This document shows positions 42,999-52,944 of a DNA stretch of 64,000 bases, piece by piece. The stretch's first letter is position 1. The number at the start of each line of letters is the position of its first letter. The notes beneath the pieces were generated by a model. The model saw nothing but the letters and a program-made list of their open reading frames with translations, ran no database searches and was not told the origin of the DNA. Position numbers and translations under genes: made by a program. The stretch spans positions 558,001 through 622,000 of the forward strand of contig CP198939.1 of assembly GCA_052401645.1 (NCBI GenBank), in the 5' to 3' direction. The DNA comes from Arsenophonus sp052401645 (GTDB lineage Bacteria > Pseudomonadota > Gammaproteobacteria > Enterobacterales > Enterobacteriaceae).

Positions 42999-45725
42999 AT
43001 GAGTATAATACATGTAGATGGAAAGCAATATAATGTAAATGAAACTAAAAATTTATTGCATGCATGTCTATCTATTGGATTAGATATTCCTTATTTTTGC
43101 TGGCACCCTGCGTTGGGAAGTGTTGGTTCTTGCCGTCAATGTGCAGTTAAACAATATCAAAATACTAATGATACAGATGGTCGATTAGTAATGTCTTGTA
43201 TGATAGCGGCTTCTGATGGAATCAATATTTCTATAAATGATGATGAAGCTAGACAGTTTCGTGCAAGTATTATTGAATTTTTGATGACAAACCATCCACA
43301 TGATTGCCCTATTTGTGAAGAAGGGGGTAATTGTCATTTACAAGATATGACAATAATGACTGGACATACAATTCGTAAATATCGTTTCAAAAAACGAACA
43401 CATCGTAATCAAGATCTTGGTCCATTCATTGGTCATGAAATGAATCGTTGTATTGCTTGTTATCGATGTGTTCGTTATTATAAAGATTACGCAGATGGTA
43501 CCGATCTAGGCGTTTATTCCACTAATAATCATGTTTATTTTGGTCGAGTGGAAGATGGTACTCTAGAAAGTGAATTTTCAGGTAATTTAGTTGAGATATG
43601 TCCAACTGGTGTTTTTACTGATAAAGTTCATTCTGAGAATTATAGTCGTAAATGGGATAAGCAATTTGCACCAGGAATATGTCAACAGTGTAGTTTAGGG
43701 TGCAATACTAGTCTTAGTGAACGTTATGGTGTATTATCTCAAGTTGAAAATCGTTATAATAGCATGATAAATCATTATTTTTTATGTGATCGTGGTCGTT
43801 TTGGTTGTGGTTATGTAAATCGTAAAGATCGCCCTCGTCAGCCTAAATTAATTAAAAAAGGAAAACTATATACTATATCAGAACTAGAGGCTGTACAAGC
43901 AGGTGTTAAAATTTTACGTAAAGCAAAAAAAACTATAGGGATTGGATCACCACGATCTAGTGTTGAGAGTAATTATGGATTACGAACACTTGTTGGAGAA
44001 GAAAATTTTTATTCAGGAATTTCAACATTAGAGCAACGTTGTCTAGAATTAATAGTTAATATATTGCAAAATGGAGGTGTTTATACTCCAACATTGCATG
44101 AAATTGAAAATTATGATGCAGTACTTGTTTTAGGAGAAGATTTAACACAAACTGGAGCGCGTATAGCATTAGCGATTCGTCAGGGAGTTAAGGGTAAAAC
44201 TAGAGCACTTGCTGAAGCACAAAAAGTGGCAGAATGGCAAATATCTGCCGTGTTAAATATTGGTCAACATTCTAAATATCCATTATTTATCACTAATATA
44301 GATAATACTCGTTTAGATGATATTGCTGAATTATGTTATCGAGCTTCAGTTGATGATCAGGCTCGTTTTGGTTTTGCTATAGCTCATGCTTTAGATAATA
44401 AATCACCGATAGTAAATAATTTACCTATGGTAATCAAAGAAAATGTTAAATTAGTTTCGAACGCATTATTACAAGCTAAAAAACCGCTTATTATTAGCGG
44501 TAGTAATGCTGCTAGTGATGCTCTTATAAAGGCTGCCGCTAATATTGCTTTTTCATTAAAAGCAAATAATATAGAAGTAGGAATCTCTTATATTTCCTCT
44601 GAAGCTAATAGCTTCGGTTTATCTTTAATGAATGCTCAACCTTTAGATATAGCAATGTCTAGAATCGAATCAGGTGATGTTGATACAGCTATTGTTATGG
44701 AAAACGATCTTTATCGGCATAGTGATGTTGATACCGTTAATAATTCTTTGTTTAAGCTTAATAAACTTATTGTTGTAGATCATCAGTATACAACTATTAT
44801 GGATAAAGCAGATCTGATTTTATCTGCTACTAGTTTTGCTGAAAGTACTGGAACATTAATTAATAATGAAGGTCGCGCTCAGCGTTATTTTCAGGTATTT
44901 GATCCAACTTATTACCAGTCTAACATTATTATAAAAGATAGCTGGCGATGGTTTAATTTATTAATATCAGAGCTTCAGACAAATGATGTAAACTGGTTAA
45001 CATTAGATCATGTGATTCAAGATTGTGTAACAAATATGCCTCAGTTTTCTGCTATTACTAATGCTGCGCCTAATTCTAAATTTCGTATTCATGGACAAAA
45101 ATTATCGCGATGTCCTCATCGTTATAGTGGTCGCACATCAATATTGGCTAATATTAAAATTAGTGAACCAAAACAGCCATCTGATATTGACACGCCGTTT
45201 ACTTTTTCAATGGAAGGAAATAATAGCCCAATGGCTGTACGACAACAAATTCCTTTTGCTTGGTCTCCAGGTTGGAATTCACCTCAAGCATGGAATAAAT
45301 TTCAAGCTGAAGTTGGTGGACAGTTGCGTTTTGGTGATCCAGGTATTAGATTATTTAATTCAAATAATAATTGTTTAGATTATTTTACTGATATTCCGTT
45401 TTCTTGGAAACGAAAAAATGATCAATGGATTGTTGCACCTTACTATCATTTATTTGGTAGTGATGAAACATCACAGCGTTCGAAAGCAATACAACAGCGT
45501 ATGTCAGAAGCTTATATTATTATAAATATTCTAGATGCTGAAAGTTTAGACATTAAAGTTGGTGATATACTTGAATTTAGTTATGGCCGGCAAGTTTATC
45601 AATTACCAGTTCGTTTTAGTTATCATTTAGTTCAAGGCCAAATTGGTTTACCTTTAGGTATGCCTGGTATCGCTCCAACAATGGCAGGTGTTGCTGTAAA
45701 AAATATGCGGAAGATAACATCATGA
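42999..45725 (+). CDS. nuoG: NADH-quinone oxidoreductase subunit G
   Basis: 908 residues, the same as E. coli. The large peripheral-arm subunit. N-terminal 2Fe-2S ligands are cysteine 34, 45, 48 and 67; the next cluster has histidine 101 with cysteine 103, 106 and 112 (H-D-C-P-I-C-E-E-G-G-N-C); then C-I-A-C-Y-R-C and E-I-C-P-T-G. The additional enteric-type cluster motif C-Q-Q-C-S-L-G-C-N is present near residue 228. The C-terminal molybdopterin-oxidoreductase-like domain is full length, with no sign of decay. AGGAAAG lies 11 bases before ATG. The stop is TGA without an in-frame backup stop for about 30 codons, and it overlaps an out-of-frame ATG. Confidence 0.98.
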   Translation: MSIIHVDGKQYNVNETKNLLHACLSIGLDIPYFCWHPALGSVGSCRQCAVKQYQNTNDTDGRLVMSCMIAASDGINISINDDEARQFRASIIEFLMTNHPHDCPICEEGGNCHLQDMTIMTGHTIRKYRFKKRTHRNQDLGPFIGHEMNRCIACYRCVRYYKDYADGTDLGVYSTNNHVYFGRVEDGTLESEFSGNLVEICPTGVFTDKVHSENYSRKWDKQFAPGICQQCSLGCNTSLSERYGVLSQVENRYNSMINHYFLCDRGRFGCGYVNRKDRPRQPKLIKKGKLYTISELEAVQAGVKILRKAKKTIGIGSPRSSVESNYGLRTLVGEENFYSGISTLEQRCLELIVNILQNGGVYTPTLHEIENYDAVLVLGEDLTQTGARIALAIRQGVKGKTRALAEAQKVAEWQISAVLNIGQHSKYPLFITNIDNTRLDDIAELCYRASVDDQARFGFAIAHALDNKSPIVNNLPMVIKENVKLVSNALLQAKKPLIISGSNAASDALIKAAANIAFSLKANNIEVGISYISSEANSFGLSLMNAQPLDIAMSRIESGDVDTAIVMENDLYRHSDVDTVNNSLFKLNKLIVVDHQYTTIMDKADLILSATSFAESTGTLINNEGRAQRYFQVFDPTYYQSNIIIKDSWRWFNLLISELQTNDVNWLTLDHVIQDCVTNMPQFSAITNAAPNSKFRIHGQKLSRCPHRYSGRTSILANIKISEPKQPSDIDTPFTFSMEGNNSPMAVRQQIPFAWSPGWNSPQAWNKFQAEVGGQLRFGDPGIRLFNSNNNCLDYFTDIPFSWKRKNDQWIVAPYYHLFGSDETSQRSKAIQQRMSEAYIIINILDAESLDIKVGDILEFSYGRQVYQLPVRFSYHLVQGQIGLPLGMPGIAPTMAGVAVKNMRKITS

Positions 45726-45750
45726 TCCTTTTTCTACAGGAATTACTTCT

Positions 45751-46698
45751 ATGATTATCGCTGTTTTAAAATCGATGGTTATTTTGCTAATGGTTGTTAT
45801 TTTTAGTGCTTTAATGAGTTTTTATGAACGTCGTTTATTAGGGTTATTCCAAAATCGTTATGGACCAAATCGGGTTGGTTGGGAGGGTTCATTTCAAATC
45901 GTTGCTGATATGATAAAAATATTATTTAAAGAAGATTGGATTCCGCAATTTTCAGATAGGTATATTTTTATATTAGCACCAATAATTTCTTTTTGTTCAA
46001 TGTTATTTGTATTTTCTATTATTCCTATTAACACAACTTGGTATGTTATTGATCTTAATATCGGTTTGTTATTTTTTTTTATGATGGTCGGATTATCTGT
46101 TTATTCAATACTTTTTGCTGGTTTATCAAGTAATAATAAGTATTCTTTATTGGGTGCAGTGCGTGCTTCCGCTCAAACTTTAAGTTATGAAGTTTTTCTT
46201 GGACTTTCATTAATGGGTGTCGTTGCTCGAGCCGGTTCATTTAATTTAATTGACATTGTCAATTCACAAGTAGAATTATGGAATATTATTCCACAATTTT
46301 TAGGTTTTTTAACTTTTATTATAGCTGGTATCGCAGTTTGTCATCGACATCCATTTGATCAACCTGAATCAGAACAAGAACTTGCTGATGGATATCATAT
46401 TGAATATTCTGGAATGAAATTTGGTCTATTTTTTATCGGTGAATATATTAGTATTCTAACAATTTCCGCATTAATTGCGACTTTGTTTTTCGGAGGTTGG
46501 TACGGGCCGTTTTTACCTAGCTTTGTTTGGTTTCTATTAAAAACAGTCTTCTTTATTGTGATATTTATTCTTATCCGTGCTTCGTTACCACGTCCACGTT
46601 ATGATCAAGTAATGGCTTTTGGTTGGAAAGTATGTTTACCATTGACGTTAATTAATCTGTTAGTAACAGCAGTGATTATTTTATGTGATATTAACTAA
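45751..46698 (+). CDS. nuoH: NADH-quinone oxidoreductase subunit H
   Basis: 315 residues (E. coli 325, the N-terminus being about ten shorter). Eight-helix membrane subunit bridging the quinone site to the proton-pumping arm. Conserved parts: E-R-R-L-L-G-L-F-Q-N-R-Y-G-P-N-R-V-G-W, V-R-A-S-A-Q-T-L-S-Y-E, H-R-H-P-F-D-Q-P-E-S-E-Q-E-L, and R-A-S-L-P-R-P-R-Y-D-Q. AGGAA lies 9 bases before the ATG. The frame is open upstream to nuoG but offers no standard start codon, so this start is the best available. Confidence 0.97.
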   Translation: MIIAVLKSMVILLMVVIFSALMSFYERRLLGLFQNRYGPNRVGWEGSFQIVADMIKILFKEDWIPQFSDRYIFILAPIISFCSMLFVFSIIPINTTWYVIDLNIGLLFFFMMVGLSVYSILFAGLSSNNKYSLLGAVRASAQTLSYEVFLGLSLMGVVARAGSFNLIDIVNSQVELWNIIPQFLGFLTFIIAGIAVCHRHPFDQPESEQELADGYHIEYSGMKFGLFFIGEYISILTISALIATLFFGGWYGPFLPSFVWFLLKTVFFIVIFILIRASLPRPRYDQVMAFGWKVCLPLTLINLLVTAVIILCDIN

Positions 46699-46714
46699 TA
46701 GAGGATTATAAATC

Positions 46715-47257
46715 ATGACATTAAAAGAATTAGTGGTTGGTTTAGCTACCCAGATACGTAGTATTTGTATGATTGGTCTACATGCTTTTTATAAACGTGA
46801 AACAAAAATGTATCCAGAAGAATCAGTTTATTTATCTCCTCGTTATCGCGGACGAATTGTATTAACTCGTGATCCTGACGGTAAAGAACGTTGTGTAGCT
46901 TGTAATTTATGTGCTGTAGCTTGTCCTGTTAGCTGTATTTCACTACAAAAAGCTGAACATTCAGATGGACGTTGGTATCCAAAATTTTTTCAGATTAACT
47001 TTTCTCGTTGTATTTTTTGCGGATTGTGTGAAGAAGCTTGTCCAACTACAGCTATACAACTTACTCCTGATTTTGAAATGGGAGAATATAAGCGACAAGA
47101 TCTACTATATGAAAAGCATGATTTATTAATTTCTGGTCCAGGAAAATATCCAGATTATAATTTTTATCACAAAACAGGTGTTGCAATTAGTGGTAAGAAT
47201 AAAGGTGAAGCTGATGATGAAGATATGCCTATTAATGTTAAAGATTTGTTACCATAA
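46715..47257 (+). CDS. nuoI: NADH-quinone oxidoreductase subunit I
   Basis: 180 residues, identical in length to E. coli. Carries two 4Fe-4S clusters (N6a, N6b): cysteine 60, 63, 66, 70 and 99, 102, 105, 109 in C-V-A-C-N-L-C-A-V-A-C-P and C-I-F-C-G-L-C-E-E-A-C-P. A GAGG motif lies upstream of the ATG. It begins 16 bases after nuoH. The end I-N-V-K-D-L-L-P is as in E. coli. Confidence 0.98.
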   Translation: MTLKELVVGLATQIRSICMIGLHAFYKRETKMYPEESVYLSPRYRGRIVLTRDPDGKERCVACNLCAVACPVSCISLQKAEHSDGRWYPKFFQINFSRCIFCGLCEEACPTTAIQLTPDFEMGEYKRQDLLYEKHDLLISGPGKYPDYNFYHKTGVAISGKNKGEADDEDMPINVKDLLP

Positions 47258-47269
47258 GGAGCAATATTT

Positions 47270-47803
47270 ATGGAATTTACGTTTTATGTTTCCGGGTTGT
47301 CTGCTATTTTAACAACTTTTAAAGTAATCACACATACAAATCCAATACATGCACTATTGTATTTGATCGTTTCTTTATTAGCTTTATCAATAGTTTTTTT
47401 TTCTGTTGGATCTTATTTTGCAGGTGCATTAGAAATTATCATCTATGCTGGAGCAATCATGGTACTTTTTATATTTGTAGTAATGATACTTAATTTAGGT
47501 AAATCAATTATTGATCAGGAGCGAATTTCGCTACATCCAAAGATGTGGATTGGGCCAGCCATTATTTCAATAATTTTACTTAGTGTTATTATTTATGCCA
47601 TTATAGGAATACAAGATGGTCAAATTAAAGGCGATGTAATTGATGCTAAAATGGTTGGTATAAATTTATTTAGCTCTTATATGATAGCTATTGAATTAGT
47701 TTCTTTATTATTAATAGCTAGTCTTATTGTTGCATTTCATATAGGACGTCAAAAACAACTTAACCATCTTGATAATAATTGTAATATGGAGAAAGAAGCA
47801 TGA
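47270..47803 (+). CDS. nuoJ: NADH-quinone oxidoreductase subunit J
   Basis: 177 residues (E. coli 184). Membrane-arm subunit with five hydrophobic segments. The conserved third-helix motif G-A-L-E-I-I-I-Y-A-G-A-I-M-V-L-F-I-F-V-V is intact, including the buried glutamate and tyrosine. AAGGAG lies 9 bases upstream. The stop TGA overlaps the nuoK start (ATGA). Confidence 0.96.
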   Translation: MEFTFYVSGLSAILTTFKVITHTNPIHALLYLIVSLLALSIVFFSVGSYFAGALEIIIYAGAIMVLFIFVVMILNLGKSIIDQERISLHPKMWIGPAIISIILLSVIIYAIIGIQDGQIKGDVIDAKMVGINLFSSYMIAIELVSLLLIASLIVAFHIGRQKQLNHLDNNCNMEKEA

Positions 47804-48102
47804 TTCTTTTACAACATGGTTTAATTTTATCTGCGATTTTATTTGTTTTAGGTTTAAGTTGTTTATTGATTAGACGTAATTTTTTTTTTATGTTAATTGG
47901 GTTAGAAATAATGATTAATTCAGCTGCATTAGCTTTTGTCATTGCTGGTAGTTATTGGAGACAAGTTGATGGTCAAGTGATGTATATTCTAACAATTAGC
48001 TTAGCTGCCGCAGAAGCGAGTATAGGATTAGCACTTTTAATACAACTTCATCGTCATTATCAGCATCTTAATATTGATAGAGTCAGTGAGATGCATAGAT
48101 GA
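47800..48102 (+). CDS. nuoK: NADH-quinone oxidoreductase subunit K
   Basis: 100 residues, as in E. coli. Three membrane segments; an antiporter-related proton channel subunit with conserved glutamates in M-L-I-G-L-E-I-M-I-N-S-A (residue 36) and A-A-A-E-A-S-I-G-L-A (about 72). Both ends overlap neighbours by ATGA, which shows TGA acting as a true stop here. Confidence 0.97.
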   Translation: MILLQHGLILSAILFVLGLSCLLIRRNFFFMLIGLEIMINSAALAFVIAGSYWRQVDGQVMYILTISLAAAEASIGLALLIQLHRHYQHLNIDRVSEMHR

Positions 48103-49946
48103 GTTTACTTTATTTAACTATTTTATTACCAATATTAGGATTTTTATCATTATCATTTTCTTCTGGACGTTTGTTTAAAAATTTATCTGCTTTCATTGGT
48201 GTAGGTTCAGTTGGTTTTTCAGCGATTATAACATTTTGGATAGGAATTGATTTCTGTGCTAAAAATATTGAAGGTGGATATATTTATAATCAGAAATTAT
48301 GGAATTTATTAACAATAAATAACTTTAACATTCCAATCACATTAATGCTTGATGGTTTATCATTAACTATGCTAGGAATTGTAACAGGTGTTGGTTTTTT
48401 AATTAATCTATATGCTTCTTGGTATATGCGTGATAAGGAAGGTTATTCTCGTTTCTTTGCTTATACAAATTTATTTATTGCTAGTATGATTCTCTTAGTT
48501 TTATCAGAAAATATGATTCTAATGTATATTGGTTGGGAAGGTGTTGGGTTATGTAGTTATTTGTTAATAGGTTTTTATTATGGCAATCCTGTAAATGGTA
48601 GAGCTGCAATGAAAGCTTTTTTTATTACCCGTATTGGTGATGCATTTTTATTGATTGGTATGTTTATTCTTTATAACCAATTTAATACGTTGAATTTCTA
48701 TCAACTAAAGATATTTGCGTTACAAAAAATTACTACTGATTTTTCACAGATTAACTTGGCAACGTTAATGATTATTATTGGTGCGGTTAGCAAATCTGCT
48801 CAGTTACCTTTACAGACTTGGTTAGCTGATGCAATGGTAGGTCCAACTCCAATATCTGCACTTATTCACGCAGCAACTATGGTTACTGCCGGTGTTTATT
48901 TAATTGCCCGTACTCATATTTTATTTTTAATGTCACCAGAAATATTATATTTAGTAGCTATCATTGGTGCATCCACCTTAATATTAGCAGGATTTTCTGC
49001 CTTAGTACAAACAGATATCAAACGTATATTAGCTTATTCAACTATGAGTCAAATAGGTTATATGTTTTTAGCATTAGGTATAAAAGCTTGGGACGCGGCT
49101 ATTTTTCATTTAATGACACATGCTTTCTTTAAAGCTTTATTATTTTTATCTGCTGGTTCATTGATTATTTCTTGTAACTATGAACAAAATATATTTAAGA
49201 TGGGTGGATTATATAAGAAACTACCATTTATTTATAGTTGTTTTTTAATTGGCGGCTCTTCGCTTGCAGCGATACCAATAATTACTTCCGGATTTTATAG
49301 TAAAGATAATATCTTATTTGGGATTGCTAAACAAGGAGAAACTATTTTTTTACTAATCAATATAATTGGTGCATTTATAACTACACTTTATACTTTCCGT
49401 ATGATTTTTATTATATTTCATGGAAAAAAACAAATTATAACTAAACTTGTTGGTGGAATTAATCATACCATTCCATTAGTGGTATTATCAATATTATCTA
49501 CCGCTATTAGTATTATGATTATTCAACCATTATCAGGAGTATTCCCTATTGCTGAAGAAATTAGTAAGTCGGATAAAGTTATATTAGAAATAGCTTCTAG
49601 TAGTATTTCATTACTTGGTCTAATATTAGCTATATTTATATATCTTAGAAAATCAAAGCTTTTAAAATTATTTAATAAAAATATAGCAAACTCTTTTTTT
49701 ACTTATTGTTGTTATAAATCATTTGGATTTGATCAACTTTATAATCTTATTTTTGTAAAACCATTTAAAATAATTACTCAATTATTAGAAAATGATCCTA
49801 TTCATTCATTAATGAATATTCCATCTACCATATTATTTTTATGTAATAAAGGATTGGCTCTTAGCCAAAACGGGAATATCCGTTGGTATTTAGCTTCTAT
49901 TGGGTTAGGGTCGGTGTTAATTTTAATACTATTACTTTTAGTTTAA
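48099..49946 (+). CDS. nuoL: NADH-quinone oxidoreductase subunit L
   Basis: 615 residues (E. coli 613). Antiporter-like distal pump subunit with the long lateral helix at the C-terminus. Conserved parts: Y-I-G-W-E-G-V-G-L-C-S-Y-L-L-I-G-F (glutamate about 145), K-S-A-Q-L-P-L-Q-T-W-L-A-D-A-M-x-G-P-T-P-I-S-A-L-I-H-A-A-T, and T-D-I-K-R-I-L-A-Y-S-T-M-S-Q. It begins inside the nuoK stop. The C-terminal region is more divergent, with many lysine/isoleucine replacements, but full length. Confidence 0.97.
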   Translation: MSLLYLTILLPILGFLSLSFSSGRLFKNLSAFIGVGSVGFSAIITFWIGIDFCAKNIEGGYIYNQKLWNLLTINNFNIPITLMLDGLSLTMLGIVTGVGFLINLYASWYMRDKEGYSRFFAYTNLFIASMILLVLSENMILMYIGWEGVGLCSYLLIGFYYGNPVNGRAAMKAFFITRIGDAFLLIGMFILYNQFNTLNFYQLKIFALQKITTDFSQINLATLMIIIGAVSKSAQLPLQTWLADAMVGPTPISALIHAATMVTAGVYLIARTHILFLMSPEILYLVAIIGASTLILAGFSALVQTDIKRILAYSTMSQIGYMFLALGIKAWDAAIFHLMTHAFFKALLFLSAGSLIISCNYEQNIFKMGGLYKKLPFIYSCFLIGGSSLAAIPIITSGFYSKDNILFGIAKQGETIFLLINIIGAFITTLYTFRMIFIIFHGKKQIITKLVGGINHTIPLVVLSILSTAISIMIIQPLSGVFPIAEEISKSDKVILEIASSSISLLGLILAIFIYLRKSKLLKLFNKNIANSFFTYCCYKSFGFDQLYNLIFVKPFKIITQLLENDPIHSLMNIPSTILFLCNKGLALSQNGNIRWYLASIGLGSVLILILLLLV

Positions 49947-49965
49947 TTAATGGATATATTATATC

Positions 49966-51477
49966 ATGATATTACCTTGGCTAATACTTCTTCCTTTAAT
50001 TGGTGGAATGATATGTTGGCAATCTGAGCGATTTAGTAAACAATTACCACGGTATTTTTCATTGTTTCTGATGGGATTAACTCTTTTCCTCTCTATATTA
50101 CTTTGGTTGCAAGGGAATTATCTATTAAATAATAATTCAGTATTAACCAAATGGCAATGGATTTTTTCTATGCCATGGATTAAATCATTAGGTATTAATA
50201 TTTCGTTAGCTATTGATGGTTTATCAGTATTAATGATTACACTAACTGCTATCATGGGTATTTTTTCTATATTAAGCTCATGGAGTGAGAATCAAAACAA
50301 TCAAGGTGCTTACTATTTTCATCTAATGTGGATTATAGCTGGTGTGATGGGAATTTTCATGGCAGTTGATCTATTTTTGTTTTTTTTCTTTTGGGAAATG
50401 ATGTTGATTCCAATGTATTTCCTTATTACTAACTGGGGGCACAAAGGTTCAGGGGAACATGCGCACGTTAATGCAGCAATTAAATTTTTTATTTATACTC
50501 AAGTAAGTGGATTGATAATGTTAATATCAATTATCACATTAGCATTAATTCATTATCAATCTTTAGGTAATTGGTCGTTTTCCTATTTTGATCTTTTAAA
50601 TACAAAAATGTCGTCCAAGACACAATATTTATTAATGTTAGGATTTTTTATTGCATTTGCAGTAAAAATGCCTTTGGTACCTTTTCATGGATGGATGATA
50701 GATACACAAGAACAATCGCCAACAGCCGGTTCTCTTGATATTTCAGCTATTATGATTAAAACAGCACCTTATGGTTTATTACGTTTCACATTACCGTTAT
50801 TTCCTGAAGCATCGATTCAATTTACACCTTTTGCAATGACGTTAGGTATTATAAATATATTTTATGGTGCATTATTAGCATTTAAACAAACAGATATTAA
50901 ACGCTTTGTAGCTTATAGTAGTTTATCACATATGGGATTTATAACTGTAGCAATCTATGCTGGCTCTTTCATGGCATATCAAGGTGCAGTATTACAAATG
51001 ATAGCTAATTGTATATCAGGTGCTGCTTTAGTAATTATTAGTGGTCAACTTTATGAGCGAATTGGAACGCGTGATATTCGTATGATGGGAGGATTATGGA
51101 AAAGGATTGCATGGTTACCTCCTCTATCATTATTTTTCATGATTGCAACTTTAGGAATGCCAGGTACAGGAAATTTTCTTGGTGAATTTATTATTCTATT
51201 AGGTACTTTTAACAAATTTAAGTTGGTAACAATTATTATGGCATTCGGTATGGTATTTTCGTCTATCTATGCACTTTGGATGATGCAACGTGTTTATTAT
51301 GGTACTGTAAAATCAAATCAATCACTTCCATCTCTAAATAGACGTGAGATATTAGTTTTGTTAACGTTATCATTATTATCAATAGTATTGGGTTTTTACC
51401 CGCAACCAATATTAGATACTTCAAAAAATGTTATGGAATCTCTTTTTAGTTTATATCTATTTCATTCTCAAAATTAA
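49966..51477 (+). CDS. nuoM: NADH-quinone oxidoreductase subunit M
   Basis: 503 residues (E. coli 509). Second antiporter-like pump subunit. The conserved glutamate in F-F-F-F-W-E-M-M-L-I-P-M-Y (about 144) and lysine in A-V-K-M-P-L-V-P-F-H-G-W (about 234) are present, as are T-D-I-K-R-F-V-A-Y-S-S-L-S-H-M-G and M-P-G-T-G-N-F-L-G-E-F. It starts 19 bases after nuoL. There is no strong ribosome site. Confidence 0.97.
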   Translation: MILPWLILLPLIGGMICWQSERFSKQLPRYFSLFLMGLTLFLSILLWLQGNYLLNNNSVLTKWQWIFSMPWIKSLGINISLAIDGLSVLMITLTAIMGIFSILSSWSENQNNQGAYYFHLMWIIAGVMGIFMAVDLFLFFFFWEMMLIPMYFLITNWGHKGSGEHAHVNAAIKFFIYTQVSGLIMLISIITLALIHYQSLGNWSFSYFDLLNTKMSSKTQYLLMLGFFIAFAVKMPLVPFHGWMIDTQEQSPTAGSLDISAIMIKTAPYGLLRFTLPLFPEASIQFTPFAMTLGIINIFYGALLAFKQTDIKRFVAYSSLSHMGFITVAIYAGSFMAYQGAVLQMIANCISGAALVIISGQLYERIGTRDIRMMGGLWKRIAWLPPLSLFFMIATLGMPGTGNFLGEFIILLGTFNKFKLVTIIMAFGMVFSSIYALWMMQRVYYGTVKSNQSLPSLNRREILVLLTLSLLSIVLGFYPQPILDTSKNVMESLFSLYLFHSQN

Positions 51478-51489
51478 GATCATAATCTT

Positions 51490-52944
51490 ATGACAATAAC
51501 TTTTGAACAATTAATTGCATTATCACCACTTTTAATTAATGGGCTATTAGTATTAATTATGATGTTATCTATTGCTTGGAAACGTAATAATTTAATTAAT
51601 GCTATATTAACTATAAGTGGTTTTATTAGTTCTTTGTTTGCCTGTTGTATAATTGGAGTTAGATTACCTATTGAAGTAACCCAATTAATTTATATAGATA
51701 AATATTCAATATTTTATAGTATATTAATTTTAATTGCTGGTATTGGTACATTAATTTATGCTTATGAATGGCTTATAGGATATACAGATAATAAAGAAGA
51801 GTTTTATTTATTATTAAATATTGCGGTAATAGGAGGAATCTTGTTATCAATGGCTAATCATTTAGCTACATTATTTATTGGCATTGAATTAATCTCATTA
51901 CCATTATTTGGATTAATTGGATATTCTTTTTTTAAAAGGCGTTCATTAGAAGCTAGCATTAAATATATGTTGCTATCAGCAACTACTTCTTCATTTTTAT
52001 TGTTTGGAATAGCACTACTTTATGCTGGAACAGGCAGTTTAATATTTACTAATTTAGATTTAAATCTAAATGATAATATTATTCATTATTCAGTTATTAT
52101 GCTTGGTATTGGCATGGTATTAGTTTCAATTAGTTTTAAACTATCGTTAGTTCCTTTTCAATTTTGGACGCCAGATATTTATCAAATCGCACCAGTACCT
52201 GTAGTGACATTTTTAACAACTGCTAGTAAAATTGCTATATTTGCAGTTTTAATGCGTTTATTAATAATATCACCAATAACAGGAAATCAAAAATTATTAT
52301 CAGTACTCACTATTATTTCCATTACTTCCATATTGTTTGGTAATTTAATGGCTATTTCACAAAAGAGTATTAAGCGTTTACTTGGTTACTCATCTATTGC
52401 CCATATGGGATACCTGCTATTACCTTTAATTGCTTTACAAATTGATAGTATTGCATCACAAATTACTATATCAATTTATTTTATAGGCTATTTATTTGCT
52501 AATTTAGGTATTTTTGGTGTTGTTAGTATTCTATCAAGTTCGTATTATAGTGACTATAAATACGATATTAATGTTTATTACGGATTATATTGGCGTGAAC
52601 CTATTCTTGCAATTATTTTAACTATAATGATGCTATCCTTAGCAGGAATTCCAATTACTTTGGGTTTTATTGGTAAATTTTATATTATCATTACCTCTAT
52701 TAATGCTAAGTTATGGTATTTAACAGCAGCTATTATTATCGGTAGTGCAATAAGTTTATACTATTATTTATGCTTTATAGCTAATTTATATAGCCGAAAA
52801 CTAATGTCAAGTTATTGCCATGTTCATAAAAAATTAAGTAGTAATATAGTTATATTGTTTGCTTCATTATGTGCAATTATTACAGTTTTATTCGGAATAT
52901 GGCCACAACCTTTATTTGAAATTGCGATTGCTGCATTGGCGTAA
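51490..52944 (+). CDS. nuoN: NADH-quinone oxidoreductase subunit N
   Basis: 484 residues (E. coli 485). Third antiporter-like pump subunit and last gene of the operon. Conserved parts: F-I-G-I-E-L-I-S-L-P-L-F-G-L-I-G-Y (glutamate about 133), K-L-S-L-V-P-F-Q-F-W-T-P-D-I-Y, S-I-K-R-L-L-G-Y-S-S-I-A-H-M-G-Y and L-A-G-I-P-I-T-L-G-F-I-G-K-F. The whole complex I is therefore encoded without interruption. Confidence 0.97.
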   Translation: MTITFEQLIALSPLLINGLLVLIMMLSIAWKRNNLINAILTISGFISSLFACCIIGVRLPIEVTQLIYIDKYSIFYSILILIAGIGTLIYAYEWLIGYTDNKEEFYLLLNIAVIGGILLSMANHLATLFIGIELISLPLFGLIGYSFFKRRSLEASIKYMLLSATTSSFLLFGIALLYAGTGSLIFTNLDLNLNDNIIHYSVIMLGIGMVLVSISFKLSLVPFQFWTPDIYQIAPVPVVTFLTTASKIAIFAVLMRLLIISPITGNQKLLSVLTIISITSILFGNLMAISQKSIKRLLGYSSIAHMGYLLLPLIALQIDSIASQITISIYFIGYLFANLGIFGVVSILSSSYYSDYKYDINVYYGLYWREPILAIILTIMMLSLAGIPITLGFIGKFYIIITSINAKLWYLTAAIIIGSAISLYYYLCFIANLYSRKLMSSYCHVHKKLSSNIVILFASLCAIITVLFGIWPQPLFEIAIAALA

